Source of the DNA: CAWKOH01 sp963851245
GTDB lineage: Bacteria; Actinomycetota; Acidimicrobiia; Acidimicrobiales; Palsa-688
Assembly: GCA_963851245.1 (NCBI GenBank)
Contig: CAWKOH010000001.1
Span: 248,001 to 312,000, forward strand
Direction of reading: 5' to 3'
Length of the DNA: 64,000 nt
Of this stretch, positions 7,852 to 16,446 are shown one piece after another. A program made the position numbers and the translations under genes. Numbering within the stretch: the stretch's first letter is position 1; each line of letters opens with the position of its first letter. Under the pieces are notes generated by a model. That model saw only the letters and a program-made list of their open reading frames with translations. It did not search any database and had not been told where the DNA came from.

Positions 7852-8737
7852 ATGAAGGACCTGGCCGGCAAGGTCGCTGTGGTCACCGGCGGGGGCGGGG
7901 GTATCGGCCGGGCTATGGGCGAGCGCTTCTGTTCGCGAAGGCATGAAAGTGGTGCTGGCCGACTTCGATGAGCGTCAACTCGACGCGGCCGTCAAGGGTC
8001 TCCAGGCGGATTTCCCCGACGTAGCAGCGGTGGTGGCCGACGTCTCGAAACGGGCCTCCGTCGAATCGCTCCGCGATGCCGCTCTGGCCCGATTCGGAGC
8101 AGTGCACGTGCTTTGCAACAACGCCGGCGTAGCCAACACCGGTGTGGGCCAGATCTGGGAGCATGAAGACGTCGACTGGCGTTGGTCTCTGGACGTCCAC
8201 GTGTTCGGAGTAATCAATGGGAGCGCCGCTTTCCTTCCGAGCATGCTCGAGCACGGGGAGGAAGGCCATATCGTCAACACGTCGTCGGGCAACGGTGGCT
8301 TGATCCCCTTCCCCACCACACCGCCGTACGCGGTGGCGAAAGCCGCGGTCGTGACCTACACGGAATGCCTGTGGGGACAGCTCCGCTCGATCGAATCCCG
8401 GATCGGGGTCTCGGTGCTCTTTCCGACCGGATACACACCGGGTCTCCTGAACACCGGCATATGGAGCCAGCGGGAGCGTCCGCCCGGGTACGAGACATCA
8501 ACGCCCCGGCCCGAGCGCCGGGGACTGGAGGAGTGGATAAAGCGCGCCGAGGAAGCGGGACGCACGGTCCAGTTCACGCCGCTCGAAGAGGTCGCCGACC
8601 AGGTAGTCACCGGGATACGGGCCGACCAGTTCTGGATGCATGTGCCAGCCGAAGCGACAGACGCCAGGCTGCGGGAAAGACTCGAGTCCATCGTGAACGC
8701 CGGCCCACCCAGCTACCTTCTGACCGGGATGGGTTGA
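7852..8737 (+). CDS. Short-chain dehydrogenase/reductase (one frameshift)
   Basis: The ATG at 7852, behind GGGGAGG, opens with KDLAGKVAVVTGGGGGIGRA, the SDR cofactor loop. One extra base at about 7930 (between GERF and VREGMKVVLADFDE) breaks the frame; removing it gives a continuous protein of about 294 aa. The rest contains VLCNNAGVANT, HIVNTSSGNGG and PYAVAKAA, so the NNAG and catalytic Ser-Tyr-Lys positions are present. NAD(P)-dependent alcohol/ketone conversion is expected. The shift lies in a single position of an otherwise intact gene, so a consensus error is more likely than true inactivation. It is first in a plus-strand run leading into ferredoxin and P450. Confidence 0.8.
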
Positions 8738-8763
8738 GGACGGGGGGGAGATAGCATTCAGTC

Positions 8764-8967
8764 GTGAACGGGGGTTGGGCCGTCGAGACCGATCGGGACC
8801 GCTGCATGGGCACCGGGGCGTGTGCCTTCACCGCTCCGGATGTATTCGACGTCGACGACAGCGGCCGCGTCGTCGTCATCGGGGCGGTCGTCACGGGGGA
8901 TGAGCGGGTCCGCGAGGCGGTCGCAGGCTGTCCTATGGGAGCGCTCAAGTTGGTAGGGACCGACTGA
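8764..8967 (+). CDS. Ferredoxin, [3Fe-4S] type
   Basis: This 67-aa acidic protein has three cluster cysteines: Cys14 and Cys20 in RCMGTGAC, and Cys56 in AGCPMGAL. The position that carries a fourth cysteine in [4Fe-4S] ferredoxins is Thr17, which points to a [3Fe-4S] cluster. Small ferredoxins of this kind pass single electrons to bacterial cytochromes P450. The P450 gene starts two bases after this stop codon, which supports that role. The start is GTG, with a purine-rich GGGGGGAGA somewhat far upstream. Confidence 0.9.
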   Translation: MNGGWAVETDRDRCMGTGACAFTAPDVFDVDDSGRVVVIGAVVTGDERVREAVAGCPMGALKLVGTD

Positions 8968-8969
8968 GG

Positions 8970-10220
8970 ATGCCGGATCTCCTCGATCGGGATCGCATCA
9001 GGAGGCTGTTCGACCTGAGGAGCGAGGTCTACAGCTCGCGGGGAGGGAGCTTCGCGGTCGACCCCAACCCCATCTTTCGGCGCATGCGCGAAACGGGACC
9101 GGTCCACCCGGGAGCTCCACACGAAGTCCTCGGGTGGGACGGTGACGTGTTCTTCCAGGGGCTCCCCTATCCCCAGCGGCCCCACTTCTCGGCGTACGAC
9201 TACGACAGCTGCGCCGCCATGCTGAAGGACGACCGGCGCTTCGTGACGAATGTGCCACCGCGCCCGGGCGAGCCGGAGTTAATGAACGCATCCATCCTGT
9301 TCATGGATGGCAGGCAGCACCGGGACTACCGCACCCTCGTTCAGCCCTCCTTCGTGCCGGGACGCGCGGTGTGGTGGCTCGAAAACTGGATCGGTAAGAC
9401 AGTCGACAGATTGATTGAAGTATTCGAACACGAGCATTCGGTCGATCTCAACGTGGAGTTCTGCGCTCCGATCCCGCTGCTGACGATCACCGGCAGCTTT
9501 GGGATCACCCTCGAAGAGGCCCTTGACGTGCGAGCCGCGGTGACTTCGGACGGTCAGGATGCCGGCACGCTGCCCCGGATTCTCGCCCCCATCGTTGCCG
9601 CCCGCCGGGAAGATCCCCGTGACGACCTGATCAGTGTCCTCGTTCAAGCGGAGATCACCGACGAGGACGGTGAGACCCAACGGCTCAGCGACCGCGACGT
9701 CCTCGGCTTCGCCCTCCTCCTGCTGGCGGCGGGCTCGGGTACGACCTGGAAGCAGATGGGGATCACCCTCCTCGCACTGCTCCAGCACCAGGAGGTCCTG
9801 GCTGCGGCTCGACAGGACCCCTCGCTCCTGCGCAACGTGGTCGAGGAATCCGTGCGCTGGACCCCTACCGACCCGGTCTTCGCCCGCTTCGTGGCCGAGG
9901 ACTGCCAGCTCGGCGGGGTCGACATCCCGGCCGGCGCGGTCATGCACGCCTGCCTGGCTGGGGCCAACAGGGACCCGTCGCGCTGGGACCGTCCAGACGA
10001 GTTCGACCCCTTCAGGCCGTACAAGCCGCACATCGGCTTCGGCCACGGGCCCCACACCTGTCTCGGCATGCACGTCGCCCGGACCGAGATGACCCGGGGC
10101 ATCGGCGCTCTGCTCGAGCGTTTTCCCCGGATGCGCTTGGATCCGGATGCACCGGCTCCTCAGCTGGTCGGACTCTACGAGCGGGGGCCGACCGCGGTGC
10201 CGGTGCTCTTGAACTCTTGA
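8970..10220 (+). CDS. Cytochrome P450 monooxygenase
   Basis: A 416-aa soluble bacterial-type P450. The heme ligand is Cys364 in GFGHGPHTCLGMH, and the ExxR motif is EESVRW. The I-helix reads LLAAGSGTTW; most P450s have an acid before the Thr pair (as in AGHETT), but here it is Gly, which may affect proton delivery or mark an unusual oxidant or reaction. The WxxxR-type C-helix region is not obvious. The substrate is unknown; sterol, terpenoid or fatty acyl oxidation would suit the surroundings. It sits between its ferredoxin (2 bases upstream) and a thiolase-like gene that overlaps its stop codon, so this is a tight operon. Confidence 0.92.
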   Translation: MPDLLDRDRIRRLFDLRSEVYSSRGGSFAVDPNPIFRRMRETGPVHPGAPHEVLGWDGDVFFQGLPYPQRPHFSAYDYDSCAAMLKDDRRFVTNVPPRPGEPELMNASILFMDGRQHRDYRTLVQPSFVPGRAVWWLENWIGKTVDRLIEVFEHEHSVDLNVEFCAPIPLLTITGSFGITLEEALDVRAAVTSDGQDAGTLPRILAPIVAARREDPRDDLISVLVQAEITDEDGETQRLSDRDVLGFALLLLAAGSGTTWKQMGITLLALLQHQEVLAAARQDPSLLRNVVEESVRWTPTDPVFARFVAEDCQLGGVDIPAGAVMHACLAGANRDPSRWDRPDEFDPFRPYKPHIGFGHGPHTCLGMHVARTEMTRGIGALLERFPRMRLDPDAPAPQLVGLYERGPTAVPVLLNS

Positions 10221-11707
10221 CTGGATTCGCCGCCGAAGACCGGGGCCGATTGCCGGTGATAGCCGGAACCGGCCAGGTCGCCAACAAGGATGACGACCGT
10301 ATCGTCCATCCCATGGTGCTGCTGGAGGAAGCGGCCCGCAGGGCTCTCGATGGGGCCGGCATCAAGCCCAAAAAGGTCGGCGGCGTGTTCACCACTCCCC
10401 TCTCCGCTCTGGCCGAGTCGGACCCCGCGGCCATGCTGGCCGAGAGACTGGGGGCGGGAGCGGGACCACGAGTGGTATCGAGCTACAGCGGCGCAGCGCC
10501 GCAGCGGCTCCTCGCCATGGCCTGCCGGGCCGTGTCGGAGGGGAACGCGGACGTGGCCCTCGTCGCCGGTGGTATCGCCGACGCATCCGTGCGGCGGGCC
10601 CGCCTCAAAGGAGAAGACCCTCCAGCGCTTCCGACGTCGGTCTGGTCGCAGGGATCGAAGCCACCCGGCGGCCTTCCGAAGCGATCCTGGCATGGAGGGT
10701 TCAGACCGGAGATCGCAGCCGGCGCCGGCCTGCCGTCTTCCTACTTCGCCCTGGTGCAGAGCGTCTTGGACCAGCGGTGTGATGCCGGAGATCGCGGGCT
10801 GCGACTTGGCACCCTGCTGGCCCCATTCACCGAAGTGGCAGCCAGCCGGCCCTCCCTCGCCTGGTTCCCCACCGTCCGGGCGGCCGAACACATCGCCCGG
10901 CCTTCGGAGCAGAACCGCATGGTGGCCGAGCCGTATACAAAGTGGATGTGCTCGTTCCCGACGGTGGACATGGCCGCCGCACTGGTCGTCACGACCTCGT
11001 CCACCGGCGGCCGGTTGGCCATCCGTCCGGTCGCCATCGTTTCGGCCTCGGATGCGAGCCCGCCTTCAGGTTGGACGGCAATGGACCGACCCCGGGCGCT
11101 GCCAATGGCCGTAGAAGAGGTCTTCCGGTTGTCCGGTACGACTCCGGACGACGTCGGCCGCTTCGATCTCTATTCGTGCTTCCCCGCCGCCGTCCTGCTG
11201 GCCGCGGCCGCGCTGGGCCTGGACCCTCGCGGATCGAGACCCCTTACCTCCACCGGTGGCCTCCCGTACTTCGGTGGACCCGGCGCCTCATACTCCCTCC
11301 ATGGTCTGGCCTGCCTCTTCGAGGACATGCAAGCCGGCGCAACCCAGCACGGTGCCGCAGTCGGGGTGGGCGGTATGGTCACCGACTTCAGCATTGGCGT
11401 CTATGGCCTGGGCGAGGCTCCGTTCCGGTCGGCCGAATTCGCCGTCGCGGATCCTCCGCGGGTGCCGCCCGCCCGGATCGCTCAGGGAACGGCGCTGGTG
11501 GAGGCGATGACGGTGCTACATGATCGCGACCGCGGACCGGTCGCGGCCCCGGTGATCGCCCGCCTGCCCTCGGGTGCCCGAATCGGGGCCCGGTGCGCCG
11601 ACCAGGCCATGGCGGGGGACCTGTCCGGGCGGAACCTCGTCGGCAGCGAGGTGAAGCTGACGACGATCGAGGGGAAGGTGTACTACCGGCCCAGTTCGGA
11701 TCGGTAG
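10217..11707 (+). CDS. Thiolase-like protein (TLP1/SCP2-thiolase type) with extra C-terminal domain
   Basis: A 496-aa thiolase-fold protein. The N-terminus has IAGTGQV, then LLEEAARRALDGAG, and the middle has YSGAAPQRLLAMACRAVSEGNADVAL, typical of acetyl-CoA acetyltransferase-like proteins. The last 80 residues (from ALVEAMTVLHDRD through VGSEVKLTTIEGKVYY) form the small OB-like domain seen in thiolase-like protein type 1. It starts with a TTG whose last bases overlap the P450 stop (TTGA), so translation is coupled. It may cleave or condense acyl-CoA chains formed after P450 oxidation. It is distinct from the shorter thiolase-like proteins that pair with DUF35 proteins elsewhere in the window. 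Confidence 0.82.
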   Translation: MTGFAAEDRGRLPVIAGTGQVANKDDDRIVHPMVLLEEAARRALDGAGIKPKKVGGVFTTPLSALAESDPAAMLAERLGAGAGPRVVSSYSGAAPQRLLAMACRAVSEGNADVALVAGGIADASVRRARLKGEDPPALPTSVWSQGSKPPGGLPKRSWHGGFRPEIAAGAGLPSSYFALVQSVLDQRCDAGDRGLRLGTLLAPFTEVAASRPSLAWFPTVRAAEHIARPSEQNRMVAEPYTKWMCSFPTVDMAAALVVTTSSTGGRLAIRPVAIVSASDASPPSGWTAMDRPRALPMAVEEVFRLSGTTPDDVGRFDLYSCFPAAVLLAAAALGLDPRGSRPLTSTGGLPYFGGPGASYSLHGLACLFEDMQAGATQHGAAVGVGGMVTDFSIGVYGLGEAPFRSAEFAVADPPRVPPARIAQGTALVEAMTVLHDRDRGPVAAPVIARLPSGARIGARCADQAMAGDLSGRNLVGSEVKLTTIEGKVYYRPSSDR

Positions 11708-11785
11708 AGCGCGGACCGGTAGAGGCCATGGCCCGACCGGCCTTCACCTGGTTCGACGTCCGATCCCATTAAGATCGTTCGGTCA

Positions 11786-12523
11786 ATGAGCACCAACGGC
11801 CAACGCAAGCCCAGCCCGAACTCCGGCAAGCGACCGGCTCGGAGCCCCGGAACACCCGCTGGGCGCCGGTCGAGGAAGCGGGAGGGAGACCCGGTAACGC
11901 GACAGCGGGTCATCGACGCCGCCATCAAATGCATCCTGGAACAGGGTTTCTACCGGGCCAGTTCGAATGCCATCGCCGAGACCGCCGGTCTCAGTTGGGG
12001 TGTCATCCAGTACTACTTCGGCAGTCGAGAGTCGTTGATGCTGGCGGTACTGCAAGAGGGCAATCGCCGGCTCATCGACACTCTCTCGAACGCAGATCTC
12101 ACCGGGCTCACCATTTCCGAACGTTTGGAGCAGTACTCCCTCATCATCGAGAGGTATTACGGGGATCCGGAGTACCTGGCATTCATCCAGGTTCTCCTTA
12201 ACCTCAGCCATGATCCGAGGACCTCGGCCCAGACGCGGAAGTCGATGATTCAGGACTCTGACCTCATCCGGGCCCAACTGGATCGACTGACTGTCCAGAT
12301 GTTCGCGGGAACCGGTATCCGCCGAGCCGCGCTCAGGACATTTCCGTTCATGGTCCTCCGGGGCCTGGCACTGAGCGAGGTCATGCTGACCACCCTTCCT
12401 TACGACACGGCCGCGATTCAGCGCCGAATCGCGGAGCAGCGACGCATGCTCGCCGACTCCGTCGCCTGGCTGATCGAGAACGAAGGCGCGGCCTCGGCCA
12501 AGGCGACCGCCCGCGCCAGATAA
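11786..12523 (+). CDS. TetR family transcriptional regulator
   Basis: A 245-aa protein with a basic N-terminal tail followed by the TetR helix-turn-helix at about residues 35-85: RVIDAAIKCILEQGF, then AIAETAGLSWGVIQYYFGSR. The remainder is a ligand-binding helical domain without recognisable specificity. It follows the thiolase-like gene after 78 bases on the same strand and probably regulates the P450 operon or the CoA-transferase gene to its right. AT-rich motifs around 12550 and 7757 share TGATTACAA, a possible binding site, but that link is speculative. Confidence 0.88.
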   Translation: MSTNGQRKPSPNSGKRPARSPGTPAGRRSRKREGDPVTRQRVIDAAIKCILEQGFYRASSNAIAETAGLSWGVIQYYFGSRESLMLAVLQEGNRRLIDTLSNADLTGLTISERLEQYSLIIERYYGDPEYLAFIQVLLNLSHDPRTSAQTRKSMIQDSDLIRAQLDRLTVQMFAGTGIRRAALRTFPFMVLRGLALSEVMLTTLPYDTAAIQRRIAEQRRMLADSVAWLIENEGAASAKATARAR

Positions 12524-12784
12524 GAAGCGCACCCGCTCGGTGGCTGCACCTATAGTGATTACAACAGATCGCTGAGGTGATCCCGGCGCGGCGCCGGCGG
12601 CAGGTGGGGGTGCGAGGTGAGGCTGGGCGAGATTGTCATAGAAGGAGTGCGGGACGGGACTTCCTTCCTGCCGTCAGATCATTTCGGAGTCGAGGGCACG
12701 GGGGCCCATCGGTCGCTCGTCGGTGAGGGCAGAAGGCTTTGGAACTAACCAGCGGTCGGCCCCGTTGGACCAGACGCTCGTTGC
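12524..12784. other. Intergenic stretch with AT-rich motif and a short unrecognised reading frame
   Basis: The 261 bases between TetR and the convergent CoA-transferase hold CTATAGTGATTACAAC at about 12551 and a 43-codon frame from GTG 12617 to TAA 12746-12748 behind a G-rich site. The peptide starts RLGEIVIEGVRDGTSF and resembles nothing I know. It could be a truncated gene start. No hairpin terminator is evident. Confidence 0.3.
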
Positions 12785-15241
12785 CTAGCTGACGTTGTCG
12801 CGAGCGTCCAGGGCAACGCCCGCAGAGCACATCCGGTCGATCTCGGCCGCCGGATAACCAAGCTCAGCGAGGATCTCCCTGGTGTGGTCGCCCACGACCA
12901 GCGGTGGCCCCCAGATTCGACCCGGCGTCTTCGAGAGGTCGACGAGAAGGCCCAAGGCACTGGTCTTACCGGCGAGAGGGTCGTTGAATGTGGTCAGGCG
13001 CTGGCGCTCGTAGTTCGTGGGATCTTCGAACAACCGCAAGACGAAGTCTGGAGAAGATATCTCGCAGGGAACCCCGGCGCCGTCGAGGCTGGCGAAAACC
13101 TCGTCGACGGGTCGATCCGCGAACTCCGAAGCGAGCAGATCGGCGAGTTCGCCTCCGTGCGCAGCCCGGTCCTGACGAGAAGCGAAGCGGACGTCGCTCG
13201 CCAGTTCCGGGCGCCCGATAGCCCGGCACATTCTGACCCAGTCGTGCTCGGAAACGGCGGCAACACAGATCCACCCGTCTGCAGCCTCGTACAGCCGATA
13301 GAGGGGGCCCCAACCCAGGGCCAGAGCGTCCAGTCGAGGACGTTCGCCATCGGACGATCCATCGGCGTGGACCCACGTCATCGAGGCGTTCAAGAGGTGG
13401 GCGTTGACGATGGCGGTATCTACCTTCTGACCCTCACCGGTGCGATCCCGGTGGTACAGGGCCTGGATGACGGCCGCCGCCCACAGGAAACCGTTACCTG
13501 TGTCCCCGATAGAAATGGAGGGCCAGTGGGGCCTGCCTCCGCCGTCCATCCCTCCTTCCATCCAGGTCACGCCCGCAATGGCCGCAGCCGACTGGTCGTG
13601 ACCCATGACATTCTTGCGAGGGCCGTCCTCATGGCCGCGGGTGTGGCAGTAGATGATCTTCGGGTTCACCTTCAGCAACGACTCGTAGTCGAGACCCAGG
13701 CGGGCCACCGCGGCCTCGCGCATGTTCGATGCCACCACATCTGCGCCGGCCACCAACCGGTGGAAGACCCCCAGGCCTTCCGGGCTCTTGAGGTCGATGG
13801 CGATACTGCGCTTGGAGCGCTCACAGATGCCGTGCATCTGACCGGTGAGGCTGGGCCTCGACACCGAGTTGACCTTGATGACATCGGCGCCCAGCTCGGC
13901 CAGCTGCTGGGCGCCGAAGGGGCCGGCAACAGCCAGCGAGAAGTCGATTACGCGAACCCCCTGGAGCGGGTGATCAAGTTTCACCGGCGGAGCCGGCGTC
14001 AAGGGCCTATTGGCGGGCGCCGGATCTCCTGGGATCTCCGCGAGAACCTCATCGGTGTGCTCGCCCCGAGCCGGGGCGGGTCCCCCGACTGCCCAAGCGC
14101 ACTTCTCGAACCGGTAGACCCGCCCGATCTGCCTAATCAGCCCGCGTTCGGGATCGTTGACCTCCGTGACCGAGCCGTCGCCCAGGAGCAGGGGGTCCCG
14201 GAGGGCCTCTTCCGGAGCGCGGACGGTCTGGACGGCGACGCCCGCCTCGATGGCGACCCGCTCCCAAGCCGATGAGGGGAAGCGGGAGAACGCCTCGGAG
14301 AAGTCGTCCATCACTGACTGGAGGTGAATCAACTCGGCCGCGCCGGTGCCGACTCGCCCCTCGTACAGGTGGGCCTTGACCTCCTCCGTTACTTCCAGGT
14401 CTCTGCCCTTGGCGGCGGCGAGGAACCCCGGTACCGGAACCCACTGGTGGACCCACCGGCCGTCTGCGCACTTGAAGTATCCCTTGGTGGCCCTGGGGTC
14501 GTGGATCCAACTCTGGTATCCGGGCGCGTCGGCGTGCTCCGCCTTCGCCCACGCGCCGGCGGCGCTGGCCATGGCGCCGGTCATCAGCGATGCTTCCACC
14601 AGCTGACCTTCTCCGGTCACTTCGCGGGCCCGCAGAGCCGCACTTACCCCGAGATGGGCCAGATGGGCGGCTCCGACGCTGGGCCAGGGGACCCCTCCGA
14701 ACATCGGTCCTTGGCGAGGAGGACCTTCCCAGCGCTCGACCGGCACCTCGAAGTCGGGCAGTATCGGGGCGGCGCCGGAAAGCCTCGAGGTCGTACCGCC
14801 TAGTACCCCCCTGCTCTCCCATTGAAGACCGGTACGGGCCGCCACCAGAGCGTCATAGGCGGGGCGGTCCGAGTCGGGACCGCTCGGTCCGTACCCCGTA
14901 ATCGAGCAGTAGACCAGGCGGGGGTTGACTGAGCGTAAAGTCTCGTAGTCGATGCCAAGGCGGCGGGTAGTACCAGGGGAGAAGCTCTCGATAAGAACAT
15001 CAGCACGGGACACGAGCGCCTGGAATCTCCCGTTCGTATCGGCGTCCTTGAGGTCCAGGATGGCGCTCCGCTTGCCACGGTTCCACACCGGATAGCCGGA
15101 GATGTCCCGGAACGGATCGCCGCCGGGTGATTCGATCCGGGTCACCCGCGCTCCATTGTCCGCCATCAGCATGGAGACGATCGGACCCGCTATCCCCCAT
15201 GACAGGTCGAGTACGTCGATGCCGTCCCAGACACCAGTCAT
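12785..15241 (-). CDS. Tandem-domain CaiB/BaiF CoA-transferase (818 aa)
   Basis: Two complete class III CoA-transferase domains are fused. Domain 1 (about 1-405) starts GIDVLDLSWGIAGP and has NRGKRSAILDLKD. Domain 2 (about 425-818) starts GVRVIDFSLAVAGPFGAQQL and has SKRSIAIDLKSPEG. At the position of the catalytic Asp, domain 2 has SIGDTGNGF (Asp kept), but domain 1 has GVPWPSVGAA (no Asp). The protein therefore looks like a pseudo-dimer with one active half. Class III enzymes are interlocked dimers, so fusion makes structural sense. It is similar throughout to the 818-aa protein at 19267-21723. The substrate acid is unknown. Confidence 0.88.
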   Translation of the reverse strand: MTGVWDGIDVLDLSWGIAGPIVSMLMADNGARVTRIESPGGDPFRDISGYPVWNRGKRSAILDLKDADTNGRFQALVSRADVLIESFSPGTTRRLGIDYETLRSVNPRLVYCSITGYGPSGPDSDRPAYDALVAARTGLQWESRGVLGGTTSRLSGAAPILPDFEVPVERWEGPPRQGPMFGGVPWPSVGAAHLAHLGVSAALRAREVTGEGQLVEASLMTGAMASAAGAWAKAEHADAPGYQSWIHDPRATKGYFKCADGRWVHQWVPVPGFLAAAKGRDLEVTEEVKAHLYEGRVGTGAAELIHLQSVMDDFSEAFSRFPSSAWERVAIEAGVAVQTVRAPEEALRDPLLLGDGSVTEVNDPERGLIRQIGRVYRFEKCAWAVGGPAPARGEHTDEVLAEIPGDPAPANRPLTPAPPVKLDHPLQGVRVIDFSLAVAGPFGAQQLAELGADVIKVNSVSRPSLTGQMHGICERSKRSIAIDLKSPEGLGVFHRLVAGADVVASNMREAAVARLGLDYESLLKVNPKIIYCHTRGHEDGPRKNVMGHDQSAAAIAGVTWMEGGMDGGGRPHWPSISIGDTGNGFLWAAAVIQALYHRDRTGEGQKVDTAIVNAHLLNASMTWVHADGSSDGERPRLDALALGWGPLYRLYEAADGWICVAAVSEHDWVRMCRAIGRPELASDVRFASRQDRAAHGGELADLLASEFADRPVDEVFASLDGAGVPCEISSPDFVLRLFEDPTNYERQRLTTFNDPLAGKTSALGLLVDLSKTPGRIWGPPLVVGDHTREILAELGYPAAEIDRMCSAGVALDARDNVS

Positions 15242-15256
15242 GTAGACCCCCTAGCC

Positions 15257-15285
15257 TTGCAGGTGCTATGCATTGTAACTAGTAT
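15257..15285 (+). promoter_or_regulatory. Probable promoter of amidohydrolase gene, divergent region
   Basis: TTGCAG (15257-15262), a 17-base spacer and TAGTAT (15280-15285) lie 38 bases before the amidohydrolase ATG. On the other strand TTGTAA, 18 bases and TACAAT could drive the tandem CoA-transferase, so the two promoters overlap. The -10 region includes ACTAGT in an imperfect palindrome (TGTAACTAGTATCA), a possible operator. Confidence 0.4.
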
Positions 15286-15323
15286 CATTTAGCCTTTACA
15301 AGGGAATCCGCTCGGAACGGGGG

Positions 15324-16373
15324 ATGACAATGACTCGGTTGATTTCCGCTGACTCCCATGTCAACGTCGCTATCGACGCCATCCGGGAACGGGTCCCCAC
15401 GGCCCTGCGCCCAGCGTTCGACGACGCCACCGCCGAACAGGCCCGGCGGGACAGCGAGGTCCGCGGCGGCCAGTCCATATCGTTCAGGACCGAAGCCATG
15501 GCCGATCCCGGCTACTTCGACCCCGTCGCCCGGCTGGCGGCCATGGACAGAGACGGCGTGCACGCGGAGGTCCTCTACTCCGAGGTCAGCGCCTTCCGCT
15601 CGTTCGGTCTGGTCAAGGGCGACTGGCGGCCGATCAGCCGGGCGTTCACGGATCACCTGAGCGACTTCGCCGGCCACGATCCCGACCGGCTGGCCGTGTC
15701 GTATCAAGTGCCTATCATCGATGTCGCGTACGCGGTCGAGGAAGTCAAGCGGCTGGCGTCACTCGGGGCCCGCTCGGTGCACCTGCCTAACTTTCCCAGC
15801 GAGTTCGACCTGCCCGATTACCACGATACGTGCTATGACCCGCTCTGGGGGGTACTGCAGGACACGGGGATCTCGATCAGCCACCACCTCGGCAACCGGT
15901 ACTGGCTGTACGACGTCTTCCGCCGCGACCCCACCCCTCAGAGGGGCATCTTTACGTCTATGCCGCACCTGGCCCTGTCGGAGGTCATCGCGTGGTGGAT
16001 CCTCACCGGTACGCTCGAGCGCTTTCCCGGTCTGCGGATCGTCTTCGTGGAGCCGCAGCTCTACTGGATACCGGGCTTCCTCGCGTCCCTGGACCGCAAG
16101 GCCGCCGGCGCCTACGAGTTCCCCGGCCTGCGCATGAAGCCGAGCGAGTACTTCCACCGCAACATGGCGTGCACCTTCATGGACGATGCCGTGGGTCTCG
16201 GGTTGCGCCACATGGTCGGCCTGGAGAACATCCTGTGGTCAACGGACTTTCCGCATCCGGCGACGACCTGGCCCAACTCGCAAAAGGTGGTGGAACGGCA
16301 GTTCGCCGACATCCCGACCGAAGAGCGAGATCTCATCTGCAGCGGCAACGCCGCCCGTATCTACAATCTCTAG
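15324..16373 (+). CDS. Amidohydrolase family protein
   Basis: A 349-aa amidohydrolase-2 family protein. SADSHVNV (Asp10, His12) stands in for the HxH motif. SISHHLGNRYW carries the strand-5 His, and WSTDFPHPATTWPNSQ the Asp of the last strand. The end reads GNAARIYNL, as in the related proteins here. It is divergent from the tandem CoA-transferase and converges on the thiolase-like gene at 16447. The stop codon lies inside a 15-base tandem duplication. Metal-dependent C-N or C-C bond hydrolysis of an acyl or cyclic substrate is expected. Confidence 0.85.
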   Translation: MTMTRLISADSHVNVAIDAIRERVPTALRPAFDDATAEQARRDSEVRGGQSISFRTEAMADPGYFDPVARLAAMDRDGVHAEVLYSEVSAFRSFGLVKGDWRPISRAFTDHLSDFAGHDPDRLAVSYQVPIIDVAYAVEEVKRLASLGARSVHLPNFPSEFDLPDYHDTCYDPLWGVLQDTGISISHHLGNRYWLYDVFRRDPTPQRGIFTSMPHLALSEVIAWWILTGTLERFPGLRIVFVEPQLYWIPGFLASLDRKAAGAYEFPGLRMKPSEYFHRNMACTFMDDAVGLGLRHMVGLENILWSTDFPHPATTWPNSQKVVERQFADIPTEERDLICSGNAARIYNL

Positions 16374-16391
16374 AGTTACAATCTCTGGAGT
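16362..16391 (+). repeat. 15-bp tandem duplication over the stop codon
   Basis: TACAATCTCTAGAGT (16362-16376) is followed directly by TACAATCTCTGGAGT (16377-16391), 14 of 15 bases identical. The first copy carries the last codons and the TAG of the amidohydrolase gene, so the second copy is downstream and noncoding. It looks like a recent replication slippage. Confidence 0.8.
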
Positions 16392-16446
16392 CCACCCGGG
16401 TCCTAAGCCGCTACCCCGGCTCGCGTTGTGACAGCTTGAGCGCGCT

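Noticed and set aside
12636..12830. 64-aa minus-strand frame after the TetR gene
   Set aside because: Arg-rich and without family resemblance; it overlaps the end of a real gene in another frame.
12884..14275. Long open frame opposite the tandem CoA-transferase
   Set aside because: It has no family motifs and mirrors a strongly conserved gene; long antisense frames are expected at this GC content.
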